This document shows, piece by piece, positions 18,579-27,899 of a DNA stretch of 64,000 bases; the first letter of the stretch is position 1, and every line of letters starts with the position of its first letter. Where the stretch lies: NCBI GenBank assembly GCA_018372435.1, contig JAHAJA010000001.1, positions 248,001 through 312,000 on the forward strand, given 5' to 3'. The DNA is from Clostridiales bacterium. GTDB taxonomy: Bacteria > Bacillota > Clostridia > Lachnospirales > Lachnospiraceae. The notes under the pieces are model-generated. The model did not search any database. It saw only the letters and a program-made list of their open reading frames with translations, and was not told the origin of the DNA. Made by a program: the position numbers and the translations under genes.

Positions 18579-19445
18579 TTGAGGGATAGAAAGTCAACAA
18601 TTCATAAAAATCATATCTTCACATACAGCCTTTTAATCCTGTCATGCTTACTCATATGGATTCCCATCTATATGGTGTTAAGTGGATGTTTGATGAGAGG
18701 AGAAGAACTTACGGAGTATATTGGTGTTGTGTTAGACCAGGGAAAAGGTTATGTTTCATGGCCGTTAGTGCCCTTATATCCAACACTTAAATCATTCGTA
18801 GAGTTGTTGTTTGATGCACCACAATTCTTCGTGATGTTTTGGAATTCATGTAAGCAAGTATTGCCTGCGGTACTTGGTCAGTTTTTCGTTGCAGTACCTG
18901 CGGCCTGGAGTTTTGCAAGATATCGTTTTCCATGTAAGAATATCTTGTTTTACATATACATTGTGTTAATGATCTTACCATTCCAGGTGACGATTGTTTC
19001 TAGTTATTTGGTACTCAACAAATTACATGTGTTAGATACACATCTAGCTATTGTATTGCCAGCTATATTCTCAACATTTCCTGTTTTTATCATGACAAAG
19101 TTCTTCAAAGGGATACCGGAGGAGATGTTAGAAGCAGCAAGGTTAGATGGTGCAGGGGAGGGATATATATTTTTTCATATAGGTATTCCCCTAGGGAACG
19201 CAGGAATCATATCAGCATTGATTCTTTCCTTTATTGAATTGTGGAACTGTATTGAGCAACCATTGACCTTCCTGCGTGATAAGTCGTATTGGCCATTGTC
19301 CTTATATCTACCACAGATATCAGCGGATAACCTAGGCGTATCCTTCATCGCATCATTAATAATGATGTTACCGGCTGTACTGATATTCCTGAAAGGGCAG
19401 GAGTATTTAGAACAAGGAATTGTCGCGTCAGGTATTAAACAATAG
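18579..19445 (+). CDS. Sugar-type ABC permease, MalG/UgpE-like
   Basis: A 288-residue membrane protein with six helices and an EAA loop (LEAARLDGAGEGYIFFHIGIP). I chose the TTG at 18,579 because a consensus AAGGAGG lies 8 bp upstream (18,564-18,570); an in-frame TTG at 18,558 precedes that site and cannot use it. It pairs with the upstream permease. Confidence 0.88.
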   Translation: MRDRKSTIHKNHIFTYSLLILSCLLIWIPIYMVLSGCLMRGEELTEYIGVVLDQGKGYVSWPLVPLYPTLKSFVELLFDAPQFFVMFWNSCKQVLPAVLGQFFVAVPAAWSFARYRFPCKNILFYIYIVLMILPFQVTIVSSYLVLNKLHVLDTHLAIVLPAIFSTFPVFIMTKFFKGIPEEMLEAARLDGAGEGYIFFHIGIPLGNAGIISALILSFIELWNCIEQPLTFLRDKSYWPLSLYLPQISADNLGVSFIASLIMMLPAVLIFLKGQEYLEQGIVASGIKQ

Positions 19446-19455
19446 GTGTTATAGG

Positions 19456-19650
19456 CAATTGCGAAACCCTTCTCCGTGCATAAAGCATATCTGTGTTTTA
19501 AGGCTGTCTACTACAGTTTTCCTAGAATTGTATGACCTACGAATACAATAAAAAACATTGTATGCGTAGTACACACAATTCGTCAAACAGTAACGACAGA
19601 CATAAAACACATTGATATGTTTTTATGCACTACAAAGAGTTTCGCAATTG
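19456..19650. repeat. Large imperfect palindrome, family A copy 2
   Basis: The ends CAATTGCGAAAC and GTTTCGCAATTG are inverted copies, as are the GTGCATAAAG/TTTTATGCAC and CTGTGTTTTA/TAAAACACATTG arms. An inner hairpin is formed by CTACGAATACAAT and ATTGTATGCGTAG. It shares its outer arms with 2064-2202 but has about 55 extra bases in the centre. It fills the gap between the permease and the coiled-coil protein genes. Confidence 0.75.
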
Positions 19651-19685
19651 TCAAAATAGATATTAGATGGAAAGGATTGAAATCT

Positions 19686-21974
19686 ATGAATGAGAAAGAT
19701 AAGAATAAAGGCGATAATAGATTGCAGAAAAAGGCAGGAAAATGTCTAGCCATATTTATAGTTGTTATGATGGTGTTAACAGTGGTATCACGTGTTAGTG
19801 CTAGCTTGACAGTACCGCTTGTTTCTACACAAAAGGCAAGAAAAGATGTATTGAATTATAAAATTAAAGGAGATGGAAAAATTGATTCTGCGAATGCCAT
19901 ATACCTAGAGCTACTTGGTAATCTACAAATTGCAGAAGTTTATGTGAAGAAAGGACAGAGTGTAGCGAAGGGAAATCTAATCTTTCGTTATAGTTTGGAA
20001 CAAGTGAGGGAGCAGATTGAAAAGGCTACAGATGAATATGTAGCGAGTAAGAGGGCTTATGATAAGGCAATCTTGACAGCTTCATTAGAGACAGAGGATG
20101 CCGATGGTAGTGATGAGCAGAAGGCTGTAACACGTGCCAAGGAAGATTATAGGAGGGCACAGGAGGACTATAAGGAGGCGAAGGTAGTCTATAAGGAGAA
20201 GTTAGAAGAGATTAAAGATAAGCTAAGTGATACACAAAGAGAAGAATATGATAAAGCCGGGGAAGAGTATGATACAGCAAAAGAATCTTATGAGGATACA
20301 AAAGCTAAGTATACAAAACAGTTAGCGCAGGCCAATGAAGCATATGCCACGGCAGGTGAAACCAGTAATAAAGAGATTCAAAATGCCAAGAATGAACTTG
20401 CAGATGCACAGAGTGAGTTAGATGAGGTTATGCTTAAGAAGACAACGTTAATCAAATATATGAATACATTAGAACAACACGCAAAGAATCAAAAGTTTGC
20501 TGAGATGTATACAGATTTAGAGAACATCTATAACACGTATTTCGGTAAGAATGAATATAAGGAGATTAAAAGTAAAACCAGTGAGGCGCAAAACGCTGTT
20601 GATGATGCGGAGAATAATCTAAAGGCTGTCAAGGCAAAATGGAAATTGACTATGGAAGAAGAGGACCGTGAACTTGCTAAGATAGATCAAAGTGATCCTA
20701 GTTATGAATCTGCATTAAACAAATACAAACTTCAACAATTAGAAGGGGAGAATGCAATAAGAGAAGCCACAGCCACAGTAGATCGTGCTAAGAAACAAGT
20801 TAGCAGTGTATCCCCTAAATATACGGAAATATCAGATGCGGCAATAGCCTACTTTAATTATCTAGCAGCGAATCCATCGGGAAGTGATGTTACTTTATAC
20901 AAAAATTACTATACTGCTATATTAGATTCCTCTGTAGTAGATGACTCCGCCTATAAGGCAAAGAATAAAGCAGTGGAGAAAGCAAAGAAAACAGTAGAGG
21001 AAACAACAAAAGAGCAAGCAAAACTAGTTGCTAAGGCGCAAACTGCAGTGAATGATATTATAGCTGAGAAGAAGAAAGAAGAAAAGAAGGCGAAAGATTT
21101 ACTGGCGAAGAAGGCAAAGGTTGTAGATGAGTTATTAGATAAGGTATATGATGATAAAGATGGAATACGAGCTGCAAGAGAAAGTTTAGAAGCCAAAGAA
21201 GATGGAGTTGATACCGCTAAACGAGCGGTGGAAGATGCAGAGGATAAATTATCGGATTTTCAAAAGAGTAATTTGATTAAGAATGAAAACGAAGGAATTA
21301 ATGCAAAGATTGCAGAGCTAGATATGGAGCAACTAGGAGAGGATATGGAAAGAAAAGCAGGGATTCTTGAGAAGCTTAATCAAGTAATTAAGGTAGATGG
21401 TGAAGTTTCTGCAGACATAGATGGTATGGTTACCGCTCTTGATATTGAACCGAAGACGACAATTTCGGGAAGCGAAAAGGTGGCTATTACACCAAGTAAT
21501 TCTGTATTCACTGGTAGCTTTGAAAAGGATTATGTGGAATATGTACAGGAAGGTGACAAGATTAGTTGCCAACTTACAGGTTACAAGAAACCGGTAGAAG
21601 GTGAAGTAATTGACATCGCCTATAATAGCGAAGGGGATTGTTATTATGTGACGGCTAAACTTCCAGATGGAGAATTCGCACCTGGAATAACTGGTCAATT
21701 TACAATAGAAAAATCATCTGAGAAGTATGATAATTGTATCCCATTGACCGCGCTTAGGAACGATAACTCAGGTGACTATGTACTTGTTATGAGAGAAACT
21801 AGTACAATACTTGGCAAGGAGTTTAAGGCTTATCGTGTTAATGTCATCGTTGATAAGAAGGATTTCCAGACGGCTGTTATCAATGATGTGCTAGGTTACG
21901 ATGAGGAAGTTATTATAGGAAGTAATCGTAATGTTATGGAGGGCGATCGTGTTCGCAAAGGAACCTATGAATAA
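19686..21974 (+). CDS. Membrane-fusion (HlyD-like) protein with very long coiled coil
   Basis: A 762-residue protein with a single N-terminal membrane helix (about residues 20-42), a short lipoyl-like segment (LLGNLQIAEVYVKKGQSVAKGNLIF), about 440 residues of Lys/Glu/Ala-rich coiled coil (about 100-560), and a C-terminal barrel-like part (VSADIDGMVTALDIEPKTTISG, EGDKISCQLTGYKKPVEGEV). This is the adaptor layout of efflux and secretion systems, with an unusually long hairpin. I chose the ATG at 19,686 because the longer frame begins in the palindrome. The next gene overlaps it by 8 bp. Confidence 0.72.
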   Translation: MNEKDKNKGDNRLQKKAGKCLAIFIVVMMVLTVVSRVSASLTVPLVSTQKARKDVLNYKIKGDGKIDSANAIYLELLGNLQIAEVYVKKGQSVAKGNLIFRYSLEQVREQIEKATDEYVASKRAYDKAILTASLETEDADGSDEQKAVTRAKEDYRRAQEDYKEAKVVYKEKLEEIKDKLSDTQREEYDKAGEEYDTAKESYEDTKAKYTKQLAQANEAYATAGETSNKEIQNAKNELADAQSELDEVMLKKTTLIKYMNTLEQHAKNQKFAEMYTDLENIYNTYFGKNEYKEIKSKTSEAQNAVDDAENNLKAVKAKWKLTMEEEDRELAKIDQSDPSYESALNKYKLQQLEGENAIREATATVDRAKKQVSSVSPKYTEISDAAIAYFNYLAANPSGSDVTLYKNYYTAILDSSVVDDSAYKAKNKAVEKAKKTVEETTKEQAKLVAKAQTAVNDIIAEKKKEEKKAKDLLAKKAKVVDELLDKVYDDKDGIRAARESLEAKEDGVDTAKRAVEDAEDKLSDFQKSNLIKNENEGINAKIAELDMEQLGEDMERKAGILEKLNQVIKVDGEVSADIDGMVTALDIEPKTTISGSEKVAITPSNSVFTGSFEKDYVEYVQEGDKISCQLTGYKKPVEGEVIDIAYNSEGDCYYVTAKLPDGEFAPGITGQFTIEKSSEKYDNCIPLTALRNDNSGDYVLVMRETSTILGKEFKAYRVNVIVDKKDFQTAVINDVLGYDEEVIIGSNRNVMEGDRVRKGTYE

Positions 21975-23166
21975 AGAGCGTTTATGGAAGATAAAAAATG
22001 TAGTATTAATCGCTCTTGCTATTGCTTGTTATAGCATTGGAGTTATGAAGTATTATGAACTACGGGAGAATTATCAAAGTGTGAGTGTGCAGTTACAGGG
22101 GGAGGGGGCAACGAAGGAACAGGTGAAGACACTCCTAGAGGAAGAAAAAGAGAAGTATGGAATGGAAGAAGAGCAAGAAGGACGGGAAGAACAACAAAAG
22201 AAACAAGTAAGCCAGCGAAATACAGTAAAAAAGGTACCTGAGATTACTGCATATGAAAAGGAAGAGCATATGAAGGTTTCAGACACGAAATTCGGAAAAA
22301 CTATGAATGTAACGAGGTACCTTGTCTATGGAGGAATGAATCAGATCTTACCAATACAGATCTATAGCGGAAATTATGTATATGAAGAAGATTATGAGGG
22401 GTGTTTGTTAGATAGAGATACCGCATATGCATTGTTTGGAAGTTTAGATATAATAGGTCAACAGGTAGTGATTGATGAGAATGTAATTAATAAGAATGCC
22501 GAGAGTAATAGCAGCAGTTCGCAAGGGAGCAAAGTGACTACGAGTAAACAACGAGAATATTATGTACGAGGAATACTTGATACAAGCCATCCGGTTGTAA
22601 TGGTCCAGACAAGAGATGATAAGACGCAGTTTCATTATCTACAATTTGATTATGGCAATAGTTCAAGAGGAAGAGAATACGTAGAACAATTAATGATGGT
22701 TTATCCACTAGGTTCCTCAGGGGTAATCGTTGACCAGAATCTGATTGTAAGGTTACTCGGAAATGTATTATTCCTACCTTGGTTATTTGCAGGTATCATT
22801 ATCATCTGGAAGAGAGTTCATCTGCTTACGGAATATTTCAAACTGCAGGAATCCTTAAAAAAACCGCCATTGTTTTTTATTAAATTGACTATGCCTCCTA
22901 TACTTGCTGTAATAGGTATCGTAGTTACTGCGAGACGATTTGCTTTTTTTCCTTTGCAATATATACCTACAAAATGGTCGGATTTTAATAGCGTTAGTCG
23001 GACTATAAACCAGATACGTGAACATATAGATGAATTTAATTACATGACTCCTACGATTCGTGATGTTCTACTCAAAGAGAATATAGTTATACTGATCATA
23101 GCAGTGGTAAGTATGATCGTTCTTATATGGGTAGTTATAGAAAGAATACGTGCTAGGGCGACATAG
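21967..23166 (+). CDS. Membrane protein with extracytoplasmic domain, partner of the coiled-coil protein
   Basis: A 399-residue protein of unknown family: one helix near the N-terminus (about 10-27), an extracytoplasmic region of about 240 residues rich in Glu and Gln, and three C-terminal helices. The topology recalls a MacB/FtsX-type permease core without its ATPase, but I cannot assign it. AAAGGA precedes the ATG at 21,967, and the gene overlaps the adaptor gene by 8 bp, so the two products probably act together. It ends the long 12.6-23.2 kb cluster. Confidence 0.6.
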   Translation: MNKERLWKIKNVVLIALAIACYSIGVMKYYELRENYQSVSVQLQGEGATKEQVKTLLEEEKEKYGMEEEQEGREEQQKKQVSQRNTVKKVPEITAYEKEEHMKVSDTKFGKTMNVTRYLVYGGMNQILPIQIYSGNYVYEEDYEGCLLDRDTAYALFGSLDIIGQQVVIDENVINKNAESNSSSSQGSKVTTSKQREYYVRGILDTSHPVVMVQTRDDKTQFHYLQFDYGNSSRGREYVEQLMMVYPLGSSGVIVDQNLIVRLLGNVLFLPWLFAGIIIIWKRVHLLTEYFKLQESLKKPPLFFIKLTMPPILAVIGIVVTARRFAFFPLQYIPTKWSDFNSVSRTINQIREHIDEFNYMTPTIRDVLLKENIVILIIAVVSMIVLIWVVIERIRARAT

Positions 23167-23210
23167 TTTTTCAGAAAAGTAATCAAATGCAGCCTTGATA
23201 GATGAAATCT

Positions 23211-23264
23211 GAATTAACTCGTGGCGATCGTGGTATGCAAGCTGTTAACGTAACAGTAGAATAA
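23211..23264 (+). pseudogene. Cold-shock protein 3' remnant
   Basis: The frame before TAA at 23,262 reads ELTRGDRGMQAVNVTVE, matching the conserved C-terminus of CspA-type RNA-binding proteins (RG-QAVNV). The upstream beta-barrel is absent, so this is a gene tail left by a deletion. Confidence 0.5.
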
Positions 23265-23281
23265 GTATCAAAACCGAAGGA

Positions 23282-23332
23282 GGAGCCTTTGCAATGTAGA
23301 TGAATAATCTATGGAGCAAAGGCTCCTTTTTT
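23282..23332 (+). terminator. Rho-independent terminator
   Basis: GGAGCCTTTGC pairs exactly with GCAAAGGCTCC, followed by TTTTTTG. It lies after the cold-shock remnant and may have been its terminator. Confidence 0.85.
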
Positions 23333-23535
23333 GAGCCTTATTGATAGGGAGTTTTGAGAGAATCTTCTTGACGATTGTTTTAAATAGCCACATTTCATAT
23401 ACAAATACATATAAGTCATCTTCAGATTTAATTTTGAAAAATTTGAAAATACTTACCAATGAAAGCTGTTTGTATGGTATCATATAGGTATAACTATTTA
23501 TGAAGTATGGATATTGAACTATGAAAGGAGCAAAT

Positions 23536-24060
23536 ATGAAATATGCGATAGTAGTAGTAGATGTACAGCAAGCACTAGTGAATGACGGATTATATAATAA
23601 AGAGGAATTTGTCTCAAACATCCAAGATATGCTTCAGTTTGGACGTGAAAAGAATCTGGAAATTATCTATGTTCGCCATGACGATGGTGTAGGAGAAGCA
23701 CTTACCAATGGAGCGCCAGGTTATGATGTGTTTGATGGAATTGCTCCAGAAGATGGGGAAATCGTATTCGATAAATCATATAATAGTATATTTAAGAAAA
23801 CAGGGCTTAAAGAATATCTAAAAGAAAAATACATAACAAACCTAATTATAATGGGACTACAGACGGAGTATTGTATAGATGCCACGCTTAAAGCAGGAGT
23901 TGAGTATGGATATCGTATGATTGTCCCAGTGGGAACAATTACAACAAGAGATAATGGCGAATTAACAGCAAGACAATTGAACGAATTCTACCATTATACA
24001 ATATGGAATGGTCGCTTTGCTAAGGTGCTTCCAATTAATAAAGTAAAGGAATTAATCTAG
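23536..24060 (+). CDS. Isochorismatase-family cysteine hydrolase
   Basis: A 174-residue hydrolase of the isochorismatase/nicotinamidase fold. The catalytic triad is visible as Asp in VVDVQQ, Lys in VFDKSYNS and Cys in GLQTEYCIDAT. The substrate (amide or N-carbamoyl type) is unknown. AAGGAG lies just before the ATG at 23,536; a longer frame from 23,521 includes that site and was discarded. Confidence 0.88.
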   Translation: MKYAIVVVDVQQALVNDGLYNKEEFVSNIQDMLQFGREKNLEIIYVRHDDGVGEALTNGAPGYDVFDGIAPEDGEIVFDKSYNSIFKKTGLKEYLKEKYITNLIIMGLQTEYCIDATLKAGVEYGYRMIVPVGTITTRDNGELTARQLNEFYHYTIWNGRFAKVLPINKVKELI

Positions 24061-24133
24061 ATTGACGGTGTCTTCGATTGAGATTATATGCGCTAAGAAA
24101 ACGCTAAGAAAATATTAAGAAAAAATAAAGTGA

Positions 24134-24163
24134 TTGACACCCATATTAATTTGTTGATAGAAT
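24134..24163 (+). promoter_or_regulatory. Promoter of the manganese riboswitch
   Basis: TTGACA (24,134-24,139), an 18-bp spacer and TAGAAT (24,158-24,163) stand just upstream of the aptamer. Confidence 0.65.
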
Positions 24164-24172
24164 AAATGAAAC

Positions 24173-24294
24173 CAAAAGGGAGTAGCTTACATTGAAAAAT
24201 GTTTGCGATGTCGTCAATACGATTTTATACTTAGTATAAAATCCGGTATCGTGATCAAGTCAGAGATCATTTGATTTGAGTAGCAAGACTTTTG
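24173..24294 (+). ncRNA. yybP-ykoY manganese riboswitch aptamer
   Basis: The conserved features of the yybP-ykoY class are readable in order: CAAAAGGGAGTAGC at the 5' side of P1, the loop strand GTCGTCAATACG, CCGGTATCGTGATCAA on the return side, and GTAGCAAGACTTTTG closing P1 (CAAAAG pairs with CTTTTG). This class binds Mn2+ and usually controls cation transporters, which fits the P-type ATPase 145 bp downstream. The 3' P1 strand overlaps the 5' arm of the terminator listed next, so ligand binding should favour readthrough. Confidence 0.9.
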
Positions 24295-24331
24295 TTGTAG
24301 GATAAATACAGCAGGAGTGTTGCTTTTTTTT
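24282..24331 (+). terminator. Riboswitch expression-platform terminator
   Basis: AGCAAGACTTTTGTTGTA pairs (with G-U pairs and one mismatch) with TACAGCAGGAGTGTTGCT across the loop GGATAAA and is followed by TTTTTTT. Its 5' arm contains the aptamer's closing strand, making the two structures mutually exclusive. This predicts a transcriptional ON switch with Mn2+. Confidence 0.85.
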
Positions 24332-24438
24332 GTATAATTTTAAAATATTTACAAAAAATACTCCAATAATGCTGAAATACTCGGAATTCATTTATTAAGA
24401 GTCATAATTAGGAGTTATCGAAAAATGGAGGGATTGAT

Positions 24439-27036
24439 ATGTTAGAGTATCAAAAGGACAAAGAAGAGATTATTCGCGAGTTTGGAACCTCGTGGAAGGG
24501 CCATTCGGAAGAACAAGCGAAGGAAGCCAGAAAGAAATATGGCTCCAACGAATTGGTCGAAATTAAGAAGAAAACAGTAGTACAGATTTTCCTTGAACAA
24601 TTTAAAGATTTTCTTGTTATAATCCTTATAATATCGGCTATTATTGCGGCCTTCTTAGGCGATTTGGAGAGTTCTATCGTTATTGGAGTAGTTATCACCA
24701 TGAATGCTATACTTGGAACTGTTCAACAGAAAAAAGCAGAGAAATCACTTAATAGTTTGAAACAGCTTGCGGCGCCAATTGCTAAGGTTATCCGTAATGG
24801 TGAGACAGTTCTATTGCCTTCAAAGGAAGTTGTTGTTGGTGATATCGTAATGCTTGAGGCAGGAGATTATATCTGTGCGGATGGTAGAATCCTTGATAAT
24901 GCAAGTTTGAAAGTCAATGAAAGTGCATTAACTGGTGAAAGTATTAGTGTTGAAAAAGAAGATATAACAGTTGAAAAAGAAGTTCCTCTAGGGGATCAGA
25001 AAAATATGGTTTTCCAAGGTAGTTACGTTACATATGGACGTGCAACCTTCCTTGTAACACGCGTTGGTATGATGACTGAAGTAGGTAAGATTGCAAACCT
25101 ACTCAATAATGCCACTGAGAAGAAGACACCATTACAGAAGAATCTTGATGACTTTGGTAAGAAACTGTCTATTCTTATATTAATAATCTGCGCAATTGTT
25201 TTCGGTATAAGCATGTTCCGTGGTGAAGCAGTAGTAGATGCTTTCTTATTCGCAGTAGCATTAGCAGTAGCTGCTATTCCTGAAGCTTTGAGTTCAATCG
25301 TTACAATTGTATTAGCTTTTGGTACTCAAAAGATGGCAAAAGAACATGCAATTGTTCGTAAGTTACAAGCGGTAGAAGGTCTTGGTAGTGTATCTGTAAT
25401 TTGTTCGGATAAGACTGGAACATTAACACAGAACAAGATGACAGTTATGAATTATTATGTGAATAATAATGATTATAATAAAGACATACTTGATAATGGA
25501 CGTTTGGTAGAGAAACTTGATAATAAATTAATCCTCTATAGTGTCCTTTGTAACGATTCAACAAACAAAGGTGGAGTAGAGATTGGTGATCCAACGGAAG
25601 TTGCATTATGTAATTTTGCCAAGACCTTCCGTATGGATATAACAAAAACAAGAGAAACATACACAAGAGTTGCAGAGATTCCATTTGATTCCGATCGTAA
25701 GTTAATGTCAACGGTTAATATGATATCATCTGAGAAACGTATGATTACCAAAGGTGCAGTTGATGTATTATTAGATCGATTGAATTACATTGAAACAGAA
25801 GCAGGAGTTGTAAATATCACCTCAGCTGATAAACAAAGAATACAACTTGCTAACCTAAAATATTCAGAAGATGGATTACGTGTTTTAGCAATTGCATATA
25901 AAACATTAGATAATGCATCTGTTAGTTTAGATGATGAGAATGATTTGATATTCTTAGGTTTAATTGCCATGATGGACCCACCAAGAGAAGAATCGAAAGA
26001 AGCGGTTCGTAAATGTATCGAGGCAGGAATTAGACCAATTATGATTACTGGTGATCATAAAATTACAGCAGCAGCCATAGCTAAGGAAATTGGTATTCTT
26101 ACAGAGGGAACAATTGCCGTAGAGGGTAGTGCAATTGATGAACTAGATGATGAAGAATTAAAAACGTTCGTAGAACAAGTATCTGTATATGCGAGAGTTT
26201 CGCCAGAGCATAAGATTCGTATCGTAAAGGCATGGCAAGATAAGGGCAATGTAGTTGCGATGACAGGTGATGGAGTTAATGATGCACCTGCTCTAAAACA
26301 AGCTGATGTAGGTGTAGCAATGGGTATTACAGGTACAGAAGTATCCAAAGATGCTGCTGCAATGGTTCTTACAGATGATAACTTCGCAACAATCGTTAAG
26401 GCGGTAGAAAACGGAAGAAATGTATATCTGAATATTAAGAAAGCAATTAAGTTCTTGTTATCAGGTAATATGGCTGCAATCTGGGCAGTTATGTATGCTT
26501 CTATCATGGCATTACCAGTTCCTTTTGCGCCAGTTCACTTATTGTTTATCAACTTATTAACAGATAGTTTACCAGCAATTGCTTTAGGTCTTGATCCACA
26601 TACGGATTTGGTAATGAAAGATAAACCACGTAGAGCGAATGAATCTATATTAACTAAGAATTTCTTAATTGATATATTAGAAGAAGGTTTTGTTATAGCA
26701 TGTATGACCATGACTGCTTTCTATTTTGGATACCAAGTAGATGCAGCTACAGCTAGCACAATGGCGTTCGCTACCTTGTGTTTATCTCGATTGGTTCATG
26801 GATTTAACTGTAAATCCGACAGAGCAATTTTATTCTCAAAGAGAATCGTTGATAATAAGTTTTTATGGGGAGCATTTGGACTTGGTTTCCTATTAATTAA
26901 TGGTGTCCTTCTTATTCCAGGATTAGCATCTGTATTCAAAGTAACGGCATTAACAGTTACTCAATTACTTCTTATATATGGATTATCATTAGTAAATCTA
27001 TTCATAATTCAATTAATCAAATGGATTAAAAATTAA
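24439..27036 (+). CDS. P-type cation ATPase, PMR1/LMCA1-like (Ca2+/Mn2+ export)
   Basis: An 865-residue P2-type ATPase: an actuator domain with TGES, phosphorylation Asp324 in CSDKTGTLT, a nucleotide-binding domain, the hinge TGDGVNDAPALKQAD, and ten membrane helices. Ion-site motifs are PEALSS in M4 and NLLTDSLPAIALG in M6. These match the single-site LMCA1/PMR1 branch that exports Ca2+ and, in some members, Mn2+. Control by a Mn2+ riboswitch argues for manganese efflux here. Start ATG with GGAGG at 24,427-24,431. Confidence 0.92.
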   Translation: MLEYQKDKEEIIREFGTSWKGHSEEQAKEARKKYGSNELVEIKKKTVVQIFLEQFKDFLVIILIISAIIAAFLGDLESSIVIGVVITMNAILGTVQQKKAEKSLNSLKQLAAPIAKVIRNGETVLLPSKEVVVGDIVMLEAGDYICADGRILDNASLKVNESALTGESISVEKEDITVEKEVPLGDQKNMVFQGSYVTYGRATFLVTRVGMMTEVGKIANLLNNATEKKTPLQKNLDDFGKKLSILILIICAIVFGISMFRGEAVVDAFLFAVALAVAAIPEALSSIVTIVLAFGTQKMAKEHAIVRKLQAVEGLGSVSVICSDKTGTLTQNKMTVMNYYVNNNDYNKDILDNGRLVEKLDNKLILYSVLCNDSTNKGGVEIGDPTEVALCNFAKTFRMDITKTRETYTRVAEIPFDSDRKLMSTVNMISSEKRMITKGAVDVLLDRLNYIETEAGVVNITSADKQRIQLANLKYSEDGLRVLAIAYKTLDNASVSLDDENDLIFLGLIAMMDPPREESKEAVRKCIEAGIRPIMITGDHKITAAAIAKEIGILTEGTIAVEGSAIDELDDEELKTFVEQVSVYARVSPEHKIRIVKAWQDKGNVVAMTGDGVNDAPALKQADVGVAMGITGTEVSKDAAAMVLTDDNFATIVKAVENGRNVYLNIKKAIKFLLSGNMAAIWAVMYASIMALPVPFAPVHLLFINLLTDSLPAIALGLDPHTDLVMKDKPRRANESILTKNFLIDILEEGFVIACMTMTAFYFGYQVDAATASTMAFATLCLSRLVHGFNCKSDRAILFSKRIVDNKFLWGAFGLGFLLINGVLLIPGLASVFKVTALTVTQLLLIYGLSLVNLFIIQLIKWIKN

Positions 27037-27048
27037 TATAATGATTGT

Positions 27049-27095
27049 GAGCGATTCTATTCTTAGAGATTCTAAGAGTAGAGTCGCTCTTTTTA
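27049..27095 (+). terminator. Rho-independent terminator
   Basis: GAGCGATTCTATTCTTAG pairs with CTAAGAGTAGAGTCGCTC (two mismatches), followed by TTTTTAT; ends the ATPase transcript. Confidence 0.85.
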
Positions 27096-27155
27096 TGCTA
27101 TACTTTACGTATATTGAGTTTAATGCTATAGAGAAGAAAGAAAGGGTTCTGATTC

Positions 27156-27899
27156 ATGAAAAAATTGACGAATAAAAGACAAAACAAAGAGATTAATGGA
27201 CAAAATAGAATAATTAGAGAACAAATCGAGGCGATAGCAGAGCCAGAATATCAAGAGTTTACAAGTAGGTTATTACCAGGGGTATCGAATATAATGGGTG
27301 TCAGGCTCCCAATTCTTCGCAAAATGGCAAAAGAGATAGTTAAGGGGGATTGGAGAACGTATCTTGAGTATGCCAGCGACGAATCCTTTGAAGAAATCAT
27401 GTTACAGGGCATGGTAATTGGTTATGTTAAGCAATCTTTATATGAAGTTATACCATACATAGCGAAGTTTGTTGAGAAGATCGATAACTGGTCTGTTTGT
27501 GATAGTTTTTGCTGTGGACTTAAAATAACAAAAGATTATAGAGAAGACATGTGGGATTTCTTGAAGCCGTATTTTCATAAACAAGGGGAATTTGAAGTTA
27601 GGTTTGCAGTTGTTATGTTATTAAATTATTATCTAGAGGAAGAGTATATTGAACCAGTGTGCAAGATATTCGATCAGATAGAACATGGTGGATATTATGT
27701 TAAGATGGCAGTTGCTTGGACAATATCCATCTACTATGTTCATTTTCCAGAAGCAATAGAAATGTATCTAAGGGATAATAAACTAGATGAATTCACATAT
27801 AAGAAAACTTTGCAGAAAATCTGTGAATCAAGAGCTGTAGATCATAAAAGAAAGGAACAAATTAGAAAATTAAATAAAGTATCATTAGAAACTAATTAA
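27156..27899 (+). CDS. DNA alkylation repair protein, AlkD-like
   Basis: A 247-residue all-helical HEAT-repeat protein. LPGVSNIMGVRLPILRKMAKEI near the N-terminus and DNWSVCDSFCCGLK in the middle are typical of the AlkD family, which removes 3- and 7-alkylpurines by HEAT-repeat DNA bending. The aspartate of the NWDxxD-type region (IDNWSVCD) is present. It is a single gene; the start ATG follows AAAGAAAGGG. Confidence 0.85.
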   Translation: MKKLTNKRQNKEINGQNRIIREQIEAIAEPEYQEFTSRLLPGVSNIMGVRLPILRKMAKEIVKGDWRTYLEYASDESFEEIMLQGMVIGYVKQSLYEVIPYIAKFVEKIDNWSVCDSFCCGLKITKDYREDMWDFLKPYFHKQGEFEVRFAVVMLLNYYLEEEYIEPVCKIFDQIEHGGYYVKMAVAWTISIYYVHFPEAIEMYLRDNKLDEFTYKKTLQKICESRAVDHKRKEQIRKLNKVSLETN

